In this document: piece after piece, positions 33,432-40,572 of the stretch
Layout: each line of letters begins with the position of its first letter
Numbering within the stretch: position 1 is the stretch's first letter
NCBI GenBank assembly: GCA_013368795.1
Contig: JABFXX010000591.1
Coordinates: forward strand, 1-40,572
From: Kofleriaceae bacterium
GTDB taxonomy: Bacteria > Myxococcota_A > Polyangia > Haliangiales > Haliangiaceae
Length of the DNA stretch: 40,572 nucleotides
Reading direction: 5' to 3'
The notes under the pieces: model-generated
The model's input: only the letters and a program-made list of their open reading frames with translations
Database searches by the model: none
What the model was told of the DNA's origin: nothing
Translations under genes and position numbers: made by a program

Positions 33432-33680
33432 ATGACTCAAAACTTCACCGTGAACGTTGGCGACCACGTCTTCCTCGAAGAAGGTGGAGAAGAGATCGGC
33501 GCGGTCCGCAAGGTGGAGCGCGATCATCTCGTCGTCTACATCGAGGCGGCTGGCGACTTCGTCGTGCACGGGCCGGAAGTGAAGGCCGTGCACTATGGCA
33601 AGGTGGTGCTCAGTCCGGATCTGGTGGATCCACGTCTGCTCGAGGCCGCTCGAGGGGCGCACGAGCGCGAGACCGACTAG
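33432..33680 (+). CDS. DUF2171/PRC-barrel-like small protein
   Basis: An 82-residue protein with a strong ribosome site (GGAGGAA four bases before the ATG). NVGDHVFLEEGGEEIGAVRKVERDHLVVYIE is the small beta-barrel of DUF2171/PRC-like proteins, often linked with stress responses or RNA/ribosome assembly. The tail is helical (PRLLEAARGAHERE). Role here unknown. Confidence 0.65.
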   Translation: MTQNFTVNVGDHVFLEEGGEEIGAVRKVERDHLVVYIEAAGDFVVHGPEVKAVHYGKVVLSPDLVDPRLLEAARGAHERETD

Positions 33681-33693
33681 CCGCATCGGGTAC

Positions 33694-33740
33694 CGCGCGT
33701 GGGCGCACGTGCAGATTGGTCCTACGCGCGCCCGCGCACG
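33694..33740 (+). terminator. GC-rich hairpin, possible terminator or attenuator
   Basis: GCGTGGGCGC at 33697-33706 pairs with GCGCCCGCGC at 33728-33737 (one G-U pair), extendable by CG/CG across a mismatch, around a 21-base loop. It lies just after the DUF2171-like gene. No U-tract follows, so Rho-independent termination is uncertain. Confidence 0.4.
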
Positions 33741-33781
33741 CTCTTAGCTAGACGAACCTTCGGATAGTGGTGGGGTAACCG

Positions 33782-33797
33782 TTGCACAGGGTTTGCA
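33782..33797 (+). promoter_or_regulatory. Sigma-54-like promoter variant
   Basis: TTGCAC-AGGGT-TTGCA has the N5 spacing of TGGCAC-N5-TTGCA, but the -24 GG is TG. The start site would lie near 33808, twelve bases before the heme oxygenase ATG. The duplicated TTGCAC could instead be a regulator site. Confidence 0.3.
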
Positions 33798-33819
33798 CTG
33801 TCGCGACGACAACCTCGCC

Positions 33820-34407
33820 ATGTCCTCGATGTTGACCCAGCTCGACGTCGCAACGCGTGATCTTCATGCGGGTGTCGACGGTTACTGGCTCGACTTGATG
33901 GCGTCAGGCGTCACGCGGGAGCAGTACCGCTCACAGCTCGTCAGGGTGTACGGCTTCGAAGCCGCGCTCGAAAGTGCGCTGGTCACGACGCCGAACCTCG
34001 TTCTCGCCGACCGACTCGACCGCACGCGCTCGGGCCTGCTCGCCCAGGACCTCCTGGCGCTCGGCGTCACTCCCGGCCGGATGACCGCGCTCCCGCAGGC
34101 CGACATCACCTCGTTCGACGATCCGATCGAGGCGCTCGGCTGGAAGTACGTCGCCGAACGTCCGACGCAGCTGCACTCCGCGATCAAGCGCAACATCGTG
34201 GCGCGCGTGCCCCACTCGGCCAACGCGCTCGCCTATCTCTCCGCGTACGACGGTGTCGCGGCCGCACGCTGGCAGTCGCTCGGCATGCTCCTGGATCACA
34301 TCTCGCGGCGGCCACTCGCCGGCGAGCGCCTGGTCCGCGCCGCGAAGGCGGCTTTCAGCACGATGGGGAAGTGGTTCCGCGAGAGCGGCTACGTCTCGTT
34401 CCTATGA
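33820..34407 (+). CDS. Heme oxygenase-like protein (BphO type)
   Basis: A 195-residue helical protein starting MSSMLTQLDVATRDLHAGVDG, where LxxATRxxH gives the proximal heme ligand H16. Further family features are TREQYRSQLVRVYGFEAALE, GWKYVAERPTQLHSAIKRNI and a helical C-terminus. It should open heme to biliverdin, CO and iron, and in bacteria often supplies phytochrome chromophore. Here the next gene overlaps as ATGA and codes for a receiver, but no phytochrome is in the window. Confidence 0.7.
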   Translation: MSSMLTQLDVATRDLHAGVDGYWLDLMASGVTREQYRSQLVRVYGFEAALESALVTTPNLVLADRLDRTRSGLLAQDLLALGVTPGRMTALPQADITSFDDPIEALGWKYVAERPTQLHSAIKRNIVARVPHSANALAYLSAYDGVAAARWQSLGMLLDHISRRPLAGERLVRAAKAAFSTMGKWFRESGYVSFL

Positions 34408-34763
34408 CGGCCATCGGCAGGGTCCTTCTCATCGACGACAACGATGATCACCGCGGTGCGCTTGCGAGCGCATTACGCGAGCGCGGCTGGACGGTGGACA
34501 CCGCGCGAACCGCCCGGCTCGGACTCGACCTCGCCACGAAGAGCCCGCCCGATGTCGTGCTGACCGAGCTGATCCTGCCCGACGCGCGCGGCTATCAGTT
34601 CGCACGCGCACTGCGCAGCGCGATCGATGGCGAGGTCCGGGTGATCGCGCTGACGCGCCTACCGGCGCAGCTGCACGCGCACGCGCTCGCCGAGGGCTTC
34701 GATCACGTCGAGGCCAAGCCGGTCAACGTCGACACGCTGATCGAGAAGATGCGTCAGGGCTGA
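34404..34763 (+). CDS. Single-domain receiver with Glu at phosphorylation site
   Basis: A 119-residue receiver starting MTAIGRVLLIDDNDDHRGA. The acidic pair D11/D12, T84 and K105 (AKP) are present, but the phosphoacceptor in VVLTELILPD is E55 instead of Asp. Glu often mimics phospho-Asp, so this protein may be constitutively active or a structural adaptor. The ATG overlaps the heme oxygenase stop as ATGA, so they are co-translated. Its end overlaps the next gene, on the other strand, by 10 bases. Confidence 0.85.
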   Translation: MTAIGRVLLIDDNDDHRGALASALRERGWTVDTARTARLGLDLATKSPPDVVLTELILPDARGYQFARALRSAIDGEVRVIALTRLPAQLHAHALAEGFDHVEAKPVNVDTLIEKMRQG

Positions 34764-35731
34764 GCCGGCTCGCAGGGCGGCGCGAGGCTGTCGACCGCGT
34801 CCCACGCCTCGTTCGGCGCGATCATCCACCTCACCTGGTGGCCGAGCTTCGCGCCGTCCGCGGTGAGATCGTACGTCGCGTACTCGCCCGGGCCCTCGGC
34901 GAGCAGCACCTTCGCGCCGCCGCTGTCGACGAGCGCGGCCGACAGCACGAGTGGGTGGTCCTGGCCCTCGGTGACCTTGACCGCCCCGCCCTGCGACGGC
35001 ACGAAGAAGCCGCTGAACCGCTCCGCCTTCCAGTTGCACCGATCGGCGGGCGCGCCGATCTGCAGCCAGTTGACGGCGCCGCTCCACGCGACGGGCTTGC
35101 CATCGACCTTCACCGCACCGAACGCGTACAGCTTCTCGCAGTCGGGCGCGTTGCACGTGTGCTCCGGGATTGCGGCGGCAATCTCGGGCGGCAGCGGCGT
35201 CTCCTTGGTCGGCCGTTGCCACTGCTTCTGCGCGTCCAGCTCGCCGACGCGCGCCGCGATCGGTTGCGGCTGCTCGAAGTGACAGCCGGTCGGCACCTGA
35301 TCGGAGACCAGCACGATGCCACCGGCCTCGTCGGGGTTGGCCGGCGCGGCACAGCCCTCGAGCTCGACGCCGTACGACACGCTCTGCGGCGGGCCCTCGA
35401 TCTTCGCCGAGTAGAACGCGCCGACCTTCGCCTTGCAGTGCGCACCATTCGCGGTCGCGAGCCAGAGCGTGCCCTGCGGAGCCGGCGGGACGCCCGCGGC
35501 GCTCGCGACGGACGGATCGATCTGTGCGTAGTCGACGAGCTGCGCACCCGCGCCCGCCTTCGAATGAAGCGGCACGACCCAGTGGCCCTGGCCCTGCCCC
35601 GTCGATGCATACGACGCGACGTAGACACCGCTCGCCGGCGGGCAGCCAGCACCGGCTGCCTGCGGTTGCGGGTTACTCGCGTTCTTCTGAGGACACGCCG
35701 CGAGCACGAGGAGGAGAGCAAGCCGCTTCAT
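34754..35731 (-). CDS. Cys-rich lipoprotein of unknown function
   Basis: A 325-residue protein with signal MKRLALLLVLAAC. The mature part carries several further cysteines (GCPPASG, CKAKVG, LEGCAAP, TGCHFE, HTCNAPDCEKLY, RCNWK, PPCEP) that could form disulfides in the periplasm. No family recognised. The 3' end overlaps the receiver gene by 10 bases in convergent orientation. Confidence 0.7.
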   Translation of the reverse strand: MKRLALLLVLAACPQKNASNPQPQAAGAGCPPASGVYVASYASTGQGQGHWVVPLHSKAGAGAQLVDYAQIDPSVASAAGVPPAPQGTLWLATANGAHCKAKVGAFYSAKIEGPPQSVSYGVELEGCAAPANPDEAGGIVLVSDQVPTGCHFEQPQPIAARVGELDAQKQWQRPTKETPLPPEIAAAIPEHTCNAPDCEKLYAFGAVKVDGKPVAWSGAVNWLQIGAPADRCNWKAERFSGFFVPSQGGAVKVTEGQDHPLVLSAALVDSGGAKVLLAEGPGEYATYDLTADGAKLGHQVRWMIAPNEAWDAVDSLAPPCEPAQP

Positions 35732-35746
35732 GCGGCGGACGATAGC

Positions 35747-36373
35747 TCAATTCTCTGCGATGCCCAGATAACGCGTGACGAGCACGGTGGCCTCATCGAC
35801 GAGGCGCGGATCACGTAGGCGACTCGGATAGAGCAGCGCCGCGCGATGCACGATCGACTCGATCGTCGAGACAAGGATGAAGGCGGCAAGATCCGGATCG
35901 CGGATCGCGAGCTCGTCTTTGCGCGCGGCGAGCAGGCCCGCGATCATGCGGTGACAGATCTCGTCGAGCTCGCGCAGGCGAGCAAGCTTGCCGATGCGCG
36001 GCACCTGCTCGGTGAGCACGCGATGCAGCTCGGGATCGATCGCGTGCGCTTTGATCGTCAGCTCGATCACCGCGCGCGCCGCCTCCGCGATCGGCAGCTT
36101 CGCGACGCGCGTCAGCTCCGCGAGGATCGACGTGTTCATCTGCTCCATGTGGCGATCGATCAGCGCCGAGACGAGCGCCTCCTTGTTCGGGAAGTACTGG
36201 TAGAGCGAGCCGATCGAGACTCCCGCCGCGGCCGCGACCGCGTTCGTGGAAAGGCTGTCGAAACCCTGCTTCACCAAAACCCGAGTGGTCGCCTCGAGGA
36301 TGGTGTCGACGGTCGCCTTGCTGCGCGCCTGGCGCGGGCGTTTTCGTGGCGTGGTCCGGACTTGGCGCTGCAT
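35747..36373 (-). CDS. TetR-family regulator of the P450 gene
   Basis: A 208-residue regulator: RQARSKATVDTILEATTRVLVKQGFD and AVAAAAGVSIGSLYQYFPNKEAL are the TetR helix-turn-helix. The C-terminal domain (RVLTEQVPRIGKLARLRELD) is common in TetR proteins near oxidoreductases. It is divergent from the cytochrome P450 gene, and palindromes lie between them, so it probably represses both. Confidence 0.9.
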   Translation of the reverse strand: MQRQVRTTPRKRPRQARSKATVDTILEATTRVLVKQGFDSLSTNAVAAAAGVSIGSLYQYFPNKEALVSALIDRHMEQMNTSILAELTRVAKLPIAEAARAVIELTIKAHAIDPELHRVLTEQVPRIGKLARLRELDEICHRMIAGLLAARKDELAIRDPDLAAFILVSTIESIVHRAALLYPSRLRDPRLVDEATVLVTRYLGIAEN

Positions 36374-36401
36374 CGGCGACTCCTGAGCTCGCGTCTCGAA
36401 C

Positions 36402-36433
36402 GCGAGTAGACAATGTGAGCGATTACTCGCATT
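36402..36433. promoter_or_regulatory. Palindromic operator between TetR and P450
   Basis: AATGTGAG at 36412-36419 and CTCGCATT at 36426-36433 form an inverted repeat with a 6-base centre and one mismatch. GCGAGTA at 36402-36408 and TACTCGC at 36424-36430 form another. Both lie in the 71-base gap between the divergent genes and fit a TetR site. Confidence 0.5.
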
Positions 36434-36444
36434 TTAGGCAGACG

Positions 36445-37797
36445 ATGGCCACGCTGACCAGCGCTTTCTCTCCCGGCGTCAACTCCGTCCCCGCCGTGCG
36501 AGGACTGCCGTTCATCGGCAACCTGCTCGACTTCCGCCGCGATCGCCTCTCGCTCCAGGACAATGCCGCAAAGGTCGGGCCGATCGCGCGCCTGCATCTC
36601 GCGCACATCCCGCTGTACGTCGTCACCGATGCCGAGCTCGCGCACGAGGTGTTCGTCGTCCACGCCGACAAGTACAAGAAGTCGCGCGCGCTGCAGTTCC
36701 TCCGGCCGATGCTCGGCGATGGCCTCCTGACCTCCGAAGGCGCGACGCACAAGCGCCATCGCAAGCTGCTCGCACCTGCGTTCGCGCCGAAGCGACTCGC
36801 CGCCTACGGCGAGGTGATGGTCGACGAGACGAAGCGTCAGCTCACCGGCTGGCGCAACGGCGCGCGGATCGATCTCGCGCACGAGATGATGGAGATGACG
36901 CTCGCGATCGCGGGCAAGACGATGTTCGGCGCCGACGTCCGCCGCGATGCGACGGCGGTCGCCGAGGGACTCGAGCTCGGCATGCGCGCACACCAGGCGA
37001 CGCTCACCTCGCCTCTCCAGGTCCCGTTCGAGTGGCCACTGCCGCGTAATCGTCAGATGCGCAAGGCAGTGAAGCTGCTCGACGACGTCGTGTATCGGCT
37101 GATCGCCGAGGGCCGCGCGCGCGGTACCGACAAGGGCGACGTCCTGTCGATCCTCTTGCTCGCGCGCGACGAGGAGGACGGCACCGGCCTCACCGATCGC
37201 GAGATCCGCGACGAGGTGATGACGCTCCTGCTCGCCGGCCACGAGACGACCGCCAACGCGCTGACGTGGACCTGGTTCGAGCTCGCGCGCAATCCCGCCG
37301 CGCTCGCGCGCCTGCGCGAGGAGCTCGCGCCGTTCGGCCAGCGCTCGGTCACGACCGACGATCTACCGAAGCTGCCGTGGAACGCGGCGGTGATCGACGA
37401 GGCGATGCGCCTGCATCCGCCCGCCTATATCACCGGCCGCGAGGCACTCGAGGACATCACGCTCGGCGGTCACCGCCTGCCCAAGGGCTCGCTCGTGCTT
37501 CTCAACATCCGCGGCATTCACATGCGCGAGGACTACTACCGGTCGGCGAAGTCGTTCGCGCCCGAGCGCATGCTGCCCGACGCGAAGAAGGCGCGCCCGC
37601 GCACGCAGTACCTGCCGTTCGGTGCGGGACCTCGCGTGTGCATTGGCTCGCACTTCGCGCTGCTCGAGGCACAGCTCGCGCTGGCGACGATGGTCCAGCA
37701 CGCGAGCCTGCGGATGCTCAGCGAGCACGTCGTGCCCGAGCCGCTCGTCACGCTCCGTCCGCGCGGTGGGATGCCCGCGGTCGTCGAGCGACACTGA
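36445..37797 (+). CDS. Cytochrome P450
   Basis: A 450-residue P450. Landmarks: I-helix AGHETT (264-269), K-helix E319-A-M-R322, and the heme loop FGAGPRVCIG with ligand C399. The N-terminus has no long hydrophobic anchor, so it is probably soluble and needs separate redox partners, none of which are in the window. The pattern EAMRLHPPAYITGREA and PFGAGPRVCIGSHFA resembles bacterial fatty-acid or steroid/terpene hydroxylases. Controlled by the divergent TetR, it could detoxify or modify a hydrophobic compound. Confidence 0.9.
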   Translation: MATLTSAFSPGVNSVPAVRGLPFIGNLLDFRRDRLSLQDNAAKVGPIARLHLAHIPLYVVTDAELAHEVFVVHADKYKKSRALQFLRPMLGDGLLTSEGATHKRHRKLLAPAFAPKRLAAYGEVMVDETKRQLTGWRNGARIDLAHEMMEMTLAIAGKTMFGADVRRDATAVAEGLELGMRAHQATLTSPLQVPFEWPLPRNRQMRKAVKLLDDVVYRLIAEGRARGTDKGDVLSILLLARDEEDGTGLTDREIRDEVMTLLLAGHETTANALTWTWFELARNPAALARLREELAPFGQRSVTTDDLPKLPWNAAVIDEAMRLHPPAYITGREALEDITLGGHRLPKGSLVLLNIRGIHMREDYYRSAKSFAPERMLPDAKKARPRTQYLPFGAGPRVCIGSHFALLEAQLALATMVQHASLRMLSEHVVPEPLVTLRPRGGMPAVVERH

Positions 37798-37824
37798 TGG
37801 ATCGTCCTGCTACGCTGGGCGGAC

Positions 37825-38985
37825 GTGTTCCTGAAGATTCTCCTCGGTGCCGCCTTCTCGGGGTCGCTCCATCTCTACGTGTGGTGGCGCCTCGTCAAGA
37901 ACGCGCACCTGGCGCGCCGGTGGCACATCGGGCTGTCGCTCGCGATGCTCCTCATGTGGCTGTCGATCCCGATCACGACGACGGGCCGGCTGTGGTCGCC
38001 GTCGATCGCGAGCGCGCTGTCGTGGATCTCGATGCCCTGGATGGCGCTCGTCGGCCTGATGTTTGTCGTCAGCGTCGCGATCCACGTCTCGCGCGGCGTC
38101 GCGTGGGCGAGCCGCAAGGCGCTTCGTCGCGAGTCGCCACCGGAGTCGATGTCGCGGCGGGTGTTCCTCGCCCGCGTCACGAGCGGCGCCGCGGTCACGG
38201 TGGCAGGAGCGAGCGTGGCGCGCGGCATGACGCAGGCGCGCGGCGATCACGAGATCGTCACCGTCGAGTTCACGCTGCCGAAGCTGCCCAAGGAGCTCGA
38301 CGGGTTCACGATCGTCCAGCTCTCCGATCTGCACGTCGGCCTGACGATCGACCGTGACTTCGTCCAGCACGTCGTCGATCAGACGAACAGGCTGTCGCCC
38401 GATCTGATCGCGCTGACCGGCGATCTCGTCGACGGGCCGGTCAAGGATCTCGAGCACGACATCGCGCCGCTCGGGTCGCTGCGCGCGAAGCACGGCGTCT
38501 ATGCGGTGACCGGCAACCACGAGTACTACGCCGGCGCGGATGCGTGGATCGCGGCGATCACGAATCTCGGCGTGCGCTACCTCCGCAACCAGCTCGTCAC
38601 GATCGGCGACGGCACCGCCTCGTTCGATCTCGCCGGCGTCGACGACTACGGCGCCGCGGACTACCGCGGTCACGGCGAGGATCTGAAGGCGGCGACCGCT
38701 GCGCGCGATCCGAACCGCGCGCTCGTCCTGCTCGCTCACCAGCCGCGCCAGGTGCGCAACGCCGCGAAGCATGGTGTCGACCTCCAGCTGTCGGGCCACA
38801 CGCACGGCGGCCAGATCTGGCCGTGGCACTACATCGTGCGCGTGCAGCAGGGCGGCCTGCTCGCCGGGCGCTACACGTACGAGGGCACCCAGGTCTACGT
38901 GTCGCGGGGTTGCGGCTACTGGGGCCCGCCGGTGCGACTCCTCGCGCCACTCGAGATCACGCGCGTGGTACTACGCAGCGCATGA
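37825..38985 (+). CDS. Membrane-anchored metallophosphoesterase (YkuE/YaeI-like)
   Basis: A 386-residue protein starting at GTG (MFLKILLGAAFSGSLHLYVWW). Three or four N-terminal helices precede SRRVFLARVTSG, then the calcineurin-like phosphoesterase core from about residue 150: LSDLHVG, GDLVDG, GNHEYY, LLAHQP and SGHTHGGQIWP supply the two-metal site. YkuE/YaeI relatives cleave UDP- or lipid-linked phosphates in the envelope. The stop overlaps the next lipoprotein start as ATGA. Confidence 0.85.
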   Translation: MFLKILLGAAFSGSLHLYVWWRLVKNAHLARRWHIGLSLAMLLMWLSIPITTTGRLWSPSIASALSWISMPWMALVGLMFVVSVAIHVSRGVAWASRKALRRESPPESMSRRVFLARVTSGAAVTVAGASVARGMTQARGDHEIVTVEFTLPKLPKELDGFTIVQLSDLHVGLTIDRDFVQHVVDQTNRLSPDLIALTGDLVDGPVKDLEHDIAPLGSLRAKHGVYAVTGNHEYYAGADAWIAAITNLGVRYLRNQLVTIGDGTASFDLAGVDDYGAADYRGHGEDLKAATAARDPNRALVLLAHQPRQVRNAAKHGVDLQLSGHTHGGQIWPWHYIVRVQQGGLLAGRYTYEGTQVYVSRGCGYWGPPVRLLAPLEITRVVLRSA

Positions 38986-39839
38986 AGTGGATCGCGCTCG
39001 TCGCGGCCCTCGCCGCGTGCGGCAAGCATGACAGGCCGATCGACAAGGAAGCGGCACGAGCGCTGTTCGACGAGATCACGATCGATGCCCCACCGGGCAT
39101 CTCGGATCTGACGATCGACGATCGCGGCGTGTTGTGGGCAGTCGCGGAGCGCGACAGGAAGGTCCTCGAGATCGCGCTCGGCAGCGGCTCGGCGACCGTC
39201 ACGAGCCACGACCTCACCGGCATCCCCGCTGGCATCGACACCGAGGCGCTCGCGTGGCTCGGCGATGGCTCGTTCGCGATCGGCGTCGAGGGCTCGGCGC
39301 TCCCGCTCGCAGGCATCGTGTACGCGAAGCTCTCGGGCAACAGCGTCGTCGCCGGCGAGACGCAGCGGTTCGACGCGGCACAGCTCGGCGTCGCGCCGAC
39401 GATCAACCACGGCATCGAGGCGGTGTGCGGCAAGGCCGGCCAGCTCCTCGCGGCCGAAGAGATCGCCGGCGTCGATCCAGACGGCACGCGGTGGGCGTCG
39501 CTCGTTCGCATCGAGGGCGACAAGGTGACGCGCGCGAAGCTCCACCTCACGACGAAGACCGGCAAGATCTCCGCGCTTCACTGCACGTTCGACGCGGACG
39601 GGACGGCACACGGCGTCGCCGTCGAGCGGCACTACAGCGTGTCGCGCGTGCTGTCGTTCGATGCCGCGCGCGGTGCGAACGACATCGTGCCAAAGCTCGA
39701 GCACGATCTCGCACCGGTCGTCGGCTCGCTCAACATCGAGGGCATCGCGAAGCTGCCCGACGGCCGGCTCGTCCTCGTCAACGACAACCAGAACGCCACG
39801 GTGAGCGGCTCCACGAAGCTGCTCGTGTTCCATCGCTGA
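38982..39839 (+). CDS. Phytase-like/esterase-like lipoprotein
   Basis: A 285-residue lipoprotein with signal MKWIALVAALAAC. The mature part has repeated beta-propeller-like segments (SDLTIDDRGVLWAVAERDRKVLEI, TEALAWLGDGSFAIGVEGS, NIEGIAKLPDGRLVLVNDN), matching the esterase-like activity of phytase family (PF13449-like pattern). ATGA overlap with the metallophosphoesterase implies coupled expression and perhaps joint phosphate or phospholipid processing outside the cell. Confidence 0.7.
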   Translation: MKWIALVAALAACGKHDRPIDKEAARALFDEITIDAPPGISDLTIDDRGVLWAVAERDRKVLEIALGSGSATVTSHDLTGIPAGIDTEALAWLGDGSFAIGVEGSALPLAGIVYAKLSGNSVVAGETQRFDAAQLGVAPTINHGIEAVCGKAGQLLAAEEIAGVDPDGTRWASLVRIEGDKVTRAKLHLTTKTGKISALHCTFDADGTAHGVAVERHYSVSRVLSFDAARGANDIVPKLEHDLAPVVGSLNIEGIAKLPDGRLVLVNDNQNATVSGSTKLLVFHR

Positions 39840-39857
39840 GGCGATATCATCGGCAAC

Positions 39858-40572
39858 ATGGGAAAGCGCTGGGTTTCGTGCGCCCTGTTGATCCTGTTCG
39901 CACTGTTCGTCACACGTGACGTCCTCGCCGATACCGGCGGCAGCATGGGCGGCGGAGACTGGAGCAGCCGCAGTGGCGGTGGCAATTCGGGCGGCGGCAG
40001 CTACTCGGGCGGCGGCAGTTACTCGGGCGGCGGCAGCTACTCGGGCGGCGGCAGCACCGCGAACACCTACTCGAGCGACGACTCGAGCGACCGGAGCTGG
40101 CGATCGAAACCATCGAAGCCATCGAGGCCATCGAGCGACGATTCGAGCAGCAATGGCGACTCGAGCACCGACTACTCGAACAGCGATCACTCGAGCTCGT
40201 ATCATGGCGACCCGTCGAGTTGGTTCGCCTTCCTCGCGTGCGTCGTGGTCGGCCTCTTGCTCCTCTGGATCTTCGCGGTGGCGTGGGAGGCCTGGAAGCG
40301 CTCCAGGTCGTCGAGCATGTCGTCGTTCGTCCAAGAGACAGCGCCGGACCTCGTCGACATCACCGTGCTGCGGATCGCGATCGACAGCCGCGCGCGAAGG
40401 TTCGTGCAGACCAAGCTCAAACGGATCGCCGAGGGCGCCGACACCGGGACCGGCGAGGGTCGCCTGAACATGCTGCGCGAGGTCGCGGTCATGCTCCGCA
40501 GGATCCGCGGCGCGTGGGTCTACGGCGGCGCGGTCAACGAGCCGATGCGCGACCTGCGGGGCGCCAAGCCCG
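39858..40572 (+). CDS. DUF1517-like membrane protein, right-truncated
   Basis: 238 codons are visible before the edge. A signal-like N-terminus (RWVSCALLILFALFVTRDVLA) is followed by a Gly/Ser-rich region with SGGGSY repeats, then a Ser/Asp-rich linker, a membrane helix (WFAFLACVVVGLLLLWIFAVAW) and the start of a DUF1517 domain (VDITVLRIAIDSRARR, ADTGTGEGRLNMLREVAVML). DUF1517 proteins occur mostly in phototrophs and some other bacteria, with unknown function. The C-terminal end lies outside the window. Confidence 0.75.
   Translation, partial: MGKRWVSCALLILFALFVTRDVLADTGGSMGGGDWSSRSGGGNSGGGSYSGGGSYSGGGSYSGGGSTANTYSSDDSSDRSWRSKPSKPSRPSSDDSSSNGDSSTDYSNSDHSSSYHGDPSSWFAFLACVVVGLLLLWIFAVAWEAWKRSRSSSMSSFVQETAPDLVDITVLRIAIDSRARRFVQTKLKRIAEGADTGTGEGRLNMLREVAVMLRRIRGAWVYGGAVNEPMRDLRGAKP
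39987..40058 (+). repeat. 18-bp tandem repeat coding SGGGSY
   Basis: Four units of TCGGGCGGCGGCAGCTAC run from 39987 to 40058; the third base of one unit varies (AGT) and the last unit ends in ACC. It is inside the coding region of the DUF1517-like protein. Confidence 0.8.

Noticed and set aside
39987-40058. CRISPR-like 18-bp repeats
   Set aside because: Units are contiguous without spacers and in frame with SGGGSY; a coding repeat.

Overview
The window is a stretch of about 70% GC bacterial chromosome. It is densely coding and has no rRNA, tRNA, insertion sequence, phage or CRISPR array that I can see. Several things suggest a deltaproteobacterial (Myxococcota) soil-type bacterium, perhaps near Kofleriaceae/Haliangium: many lipoproteins with a short leader and Cys, two Ser/Thr kinases with membrane segments, sigma-54-like boxes, many GTG starts and a strong preference for G/C third positions. 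The taxonomic placement is inference, because no marker gene is present.

Layout. Positions 1-5295 are on the minus strand: the start of a lipoprotein gene running off the left edge, then a tightly coupled operon of a ferritin-like di-iron protein, a GT4 and a GT2 glycosyltransferase, a VTT/DedA-like membrane protein, a MatB/ACSF3-like acyl-CoA synthetase and a small zinc-ribbon protein. This looks like an envelope-lipid or glycolipid module. Next come a TPMT-family methyltransferase (5451-6077) and an ArsR regulator with an OsmC-ACT-ACT fusion, divergent from a DctA-type symporter across a 20-bp perfect dyad. A lipoprotein amidohydrolase, a DsbA/HCCA-isomerase-SnoaL fusion and a small lipoprotein follow.

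The most notable item is at 12697-13372. It is a shortened RF1-like release factor (no domain 1, with PxT and GGQ motifs) whose reading frame is broken by CUU-UAG-C, preceded at exactly the prfB spacing by a Shine-Dalgarno-like CGGAGG. This is the layout of the RF2 autoregulatory +1 frameshift, but with UAG, the codon read by RF1, instead of UGA.

Positions 13374-23450 hold a methyltransferase, a DUF4239-like membrane protein, a YfcF-like GST, an outer-membrane protein, a small membrane protein, an esterase lipoprotein, a beta-helix lipoprotein, a Ser/Thr kinase with a periplasmic domain, and membrane proteins. A DrrAB-like ABC exporter and its TetR regulator (22662-25221) share a three-copy operator array, and a GNAT enzyme follows the regulator. 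Positions 26198-34763 carry a DUF3309-like miniprotein, an M16 peptidase with a C-terminal barrel-like domain, a SHOCT lipoprotein, a second kinase with an N-terminal membrane domain behind a 30-residue miniprotein, a DUF2171-like protein, and a heme oxygenase coupled to a receiver domain with Asp-to-Glu at the phosphorylation site. The right end has a lipoprotein, a TetR/cytochrome P450 divergent pair with a palindromic operator, a metallophosphoesterase, a phytase-like lipoprotein and a truncated DUF1517 protein.

A structural theme is compaction. Same-strand neighbours often overlap by GTGA, ATGA or TGATG, and five of the seven convergent gene pairs share one CTAG, so that each strand reads TAG from the same four bases.
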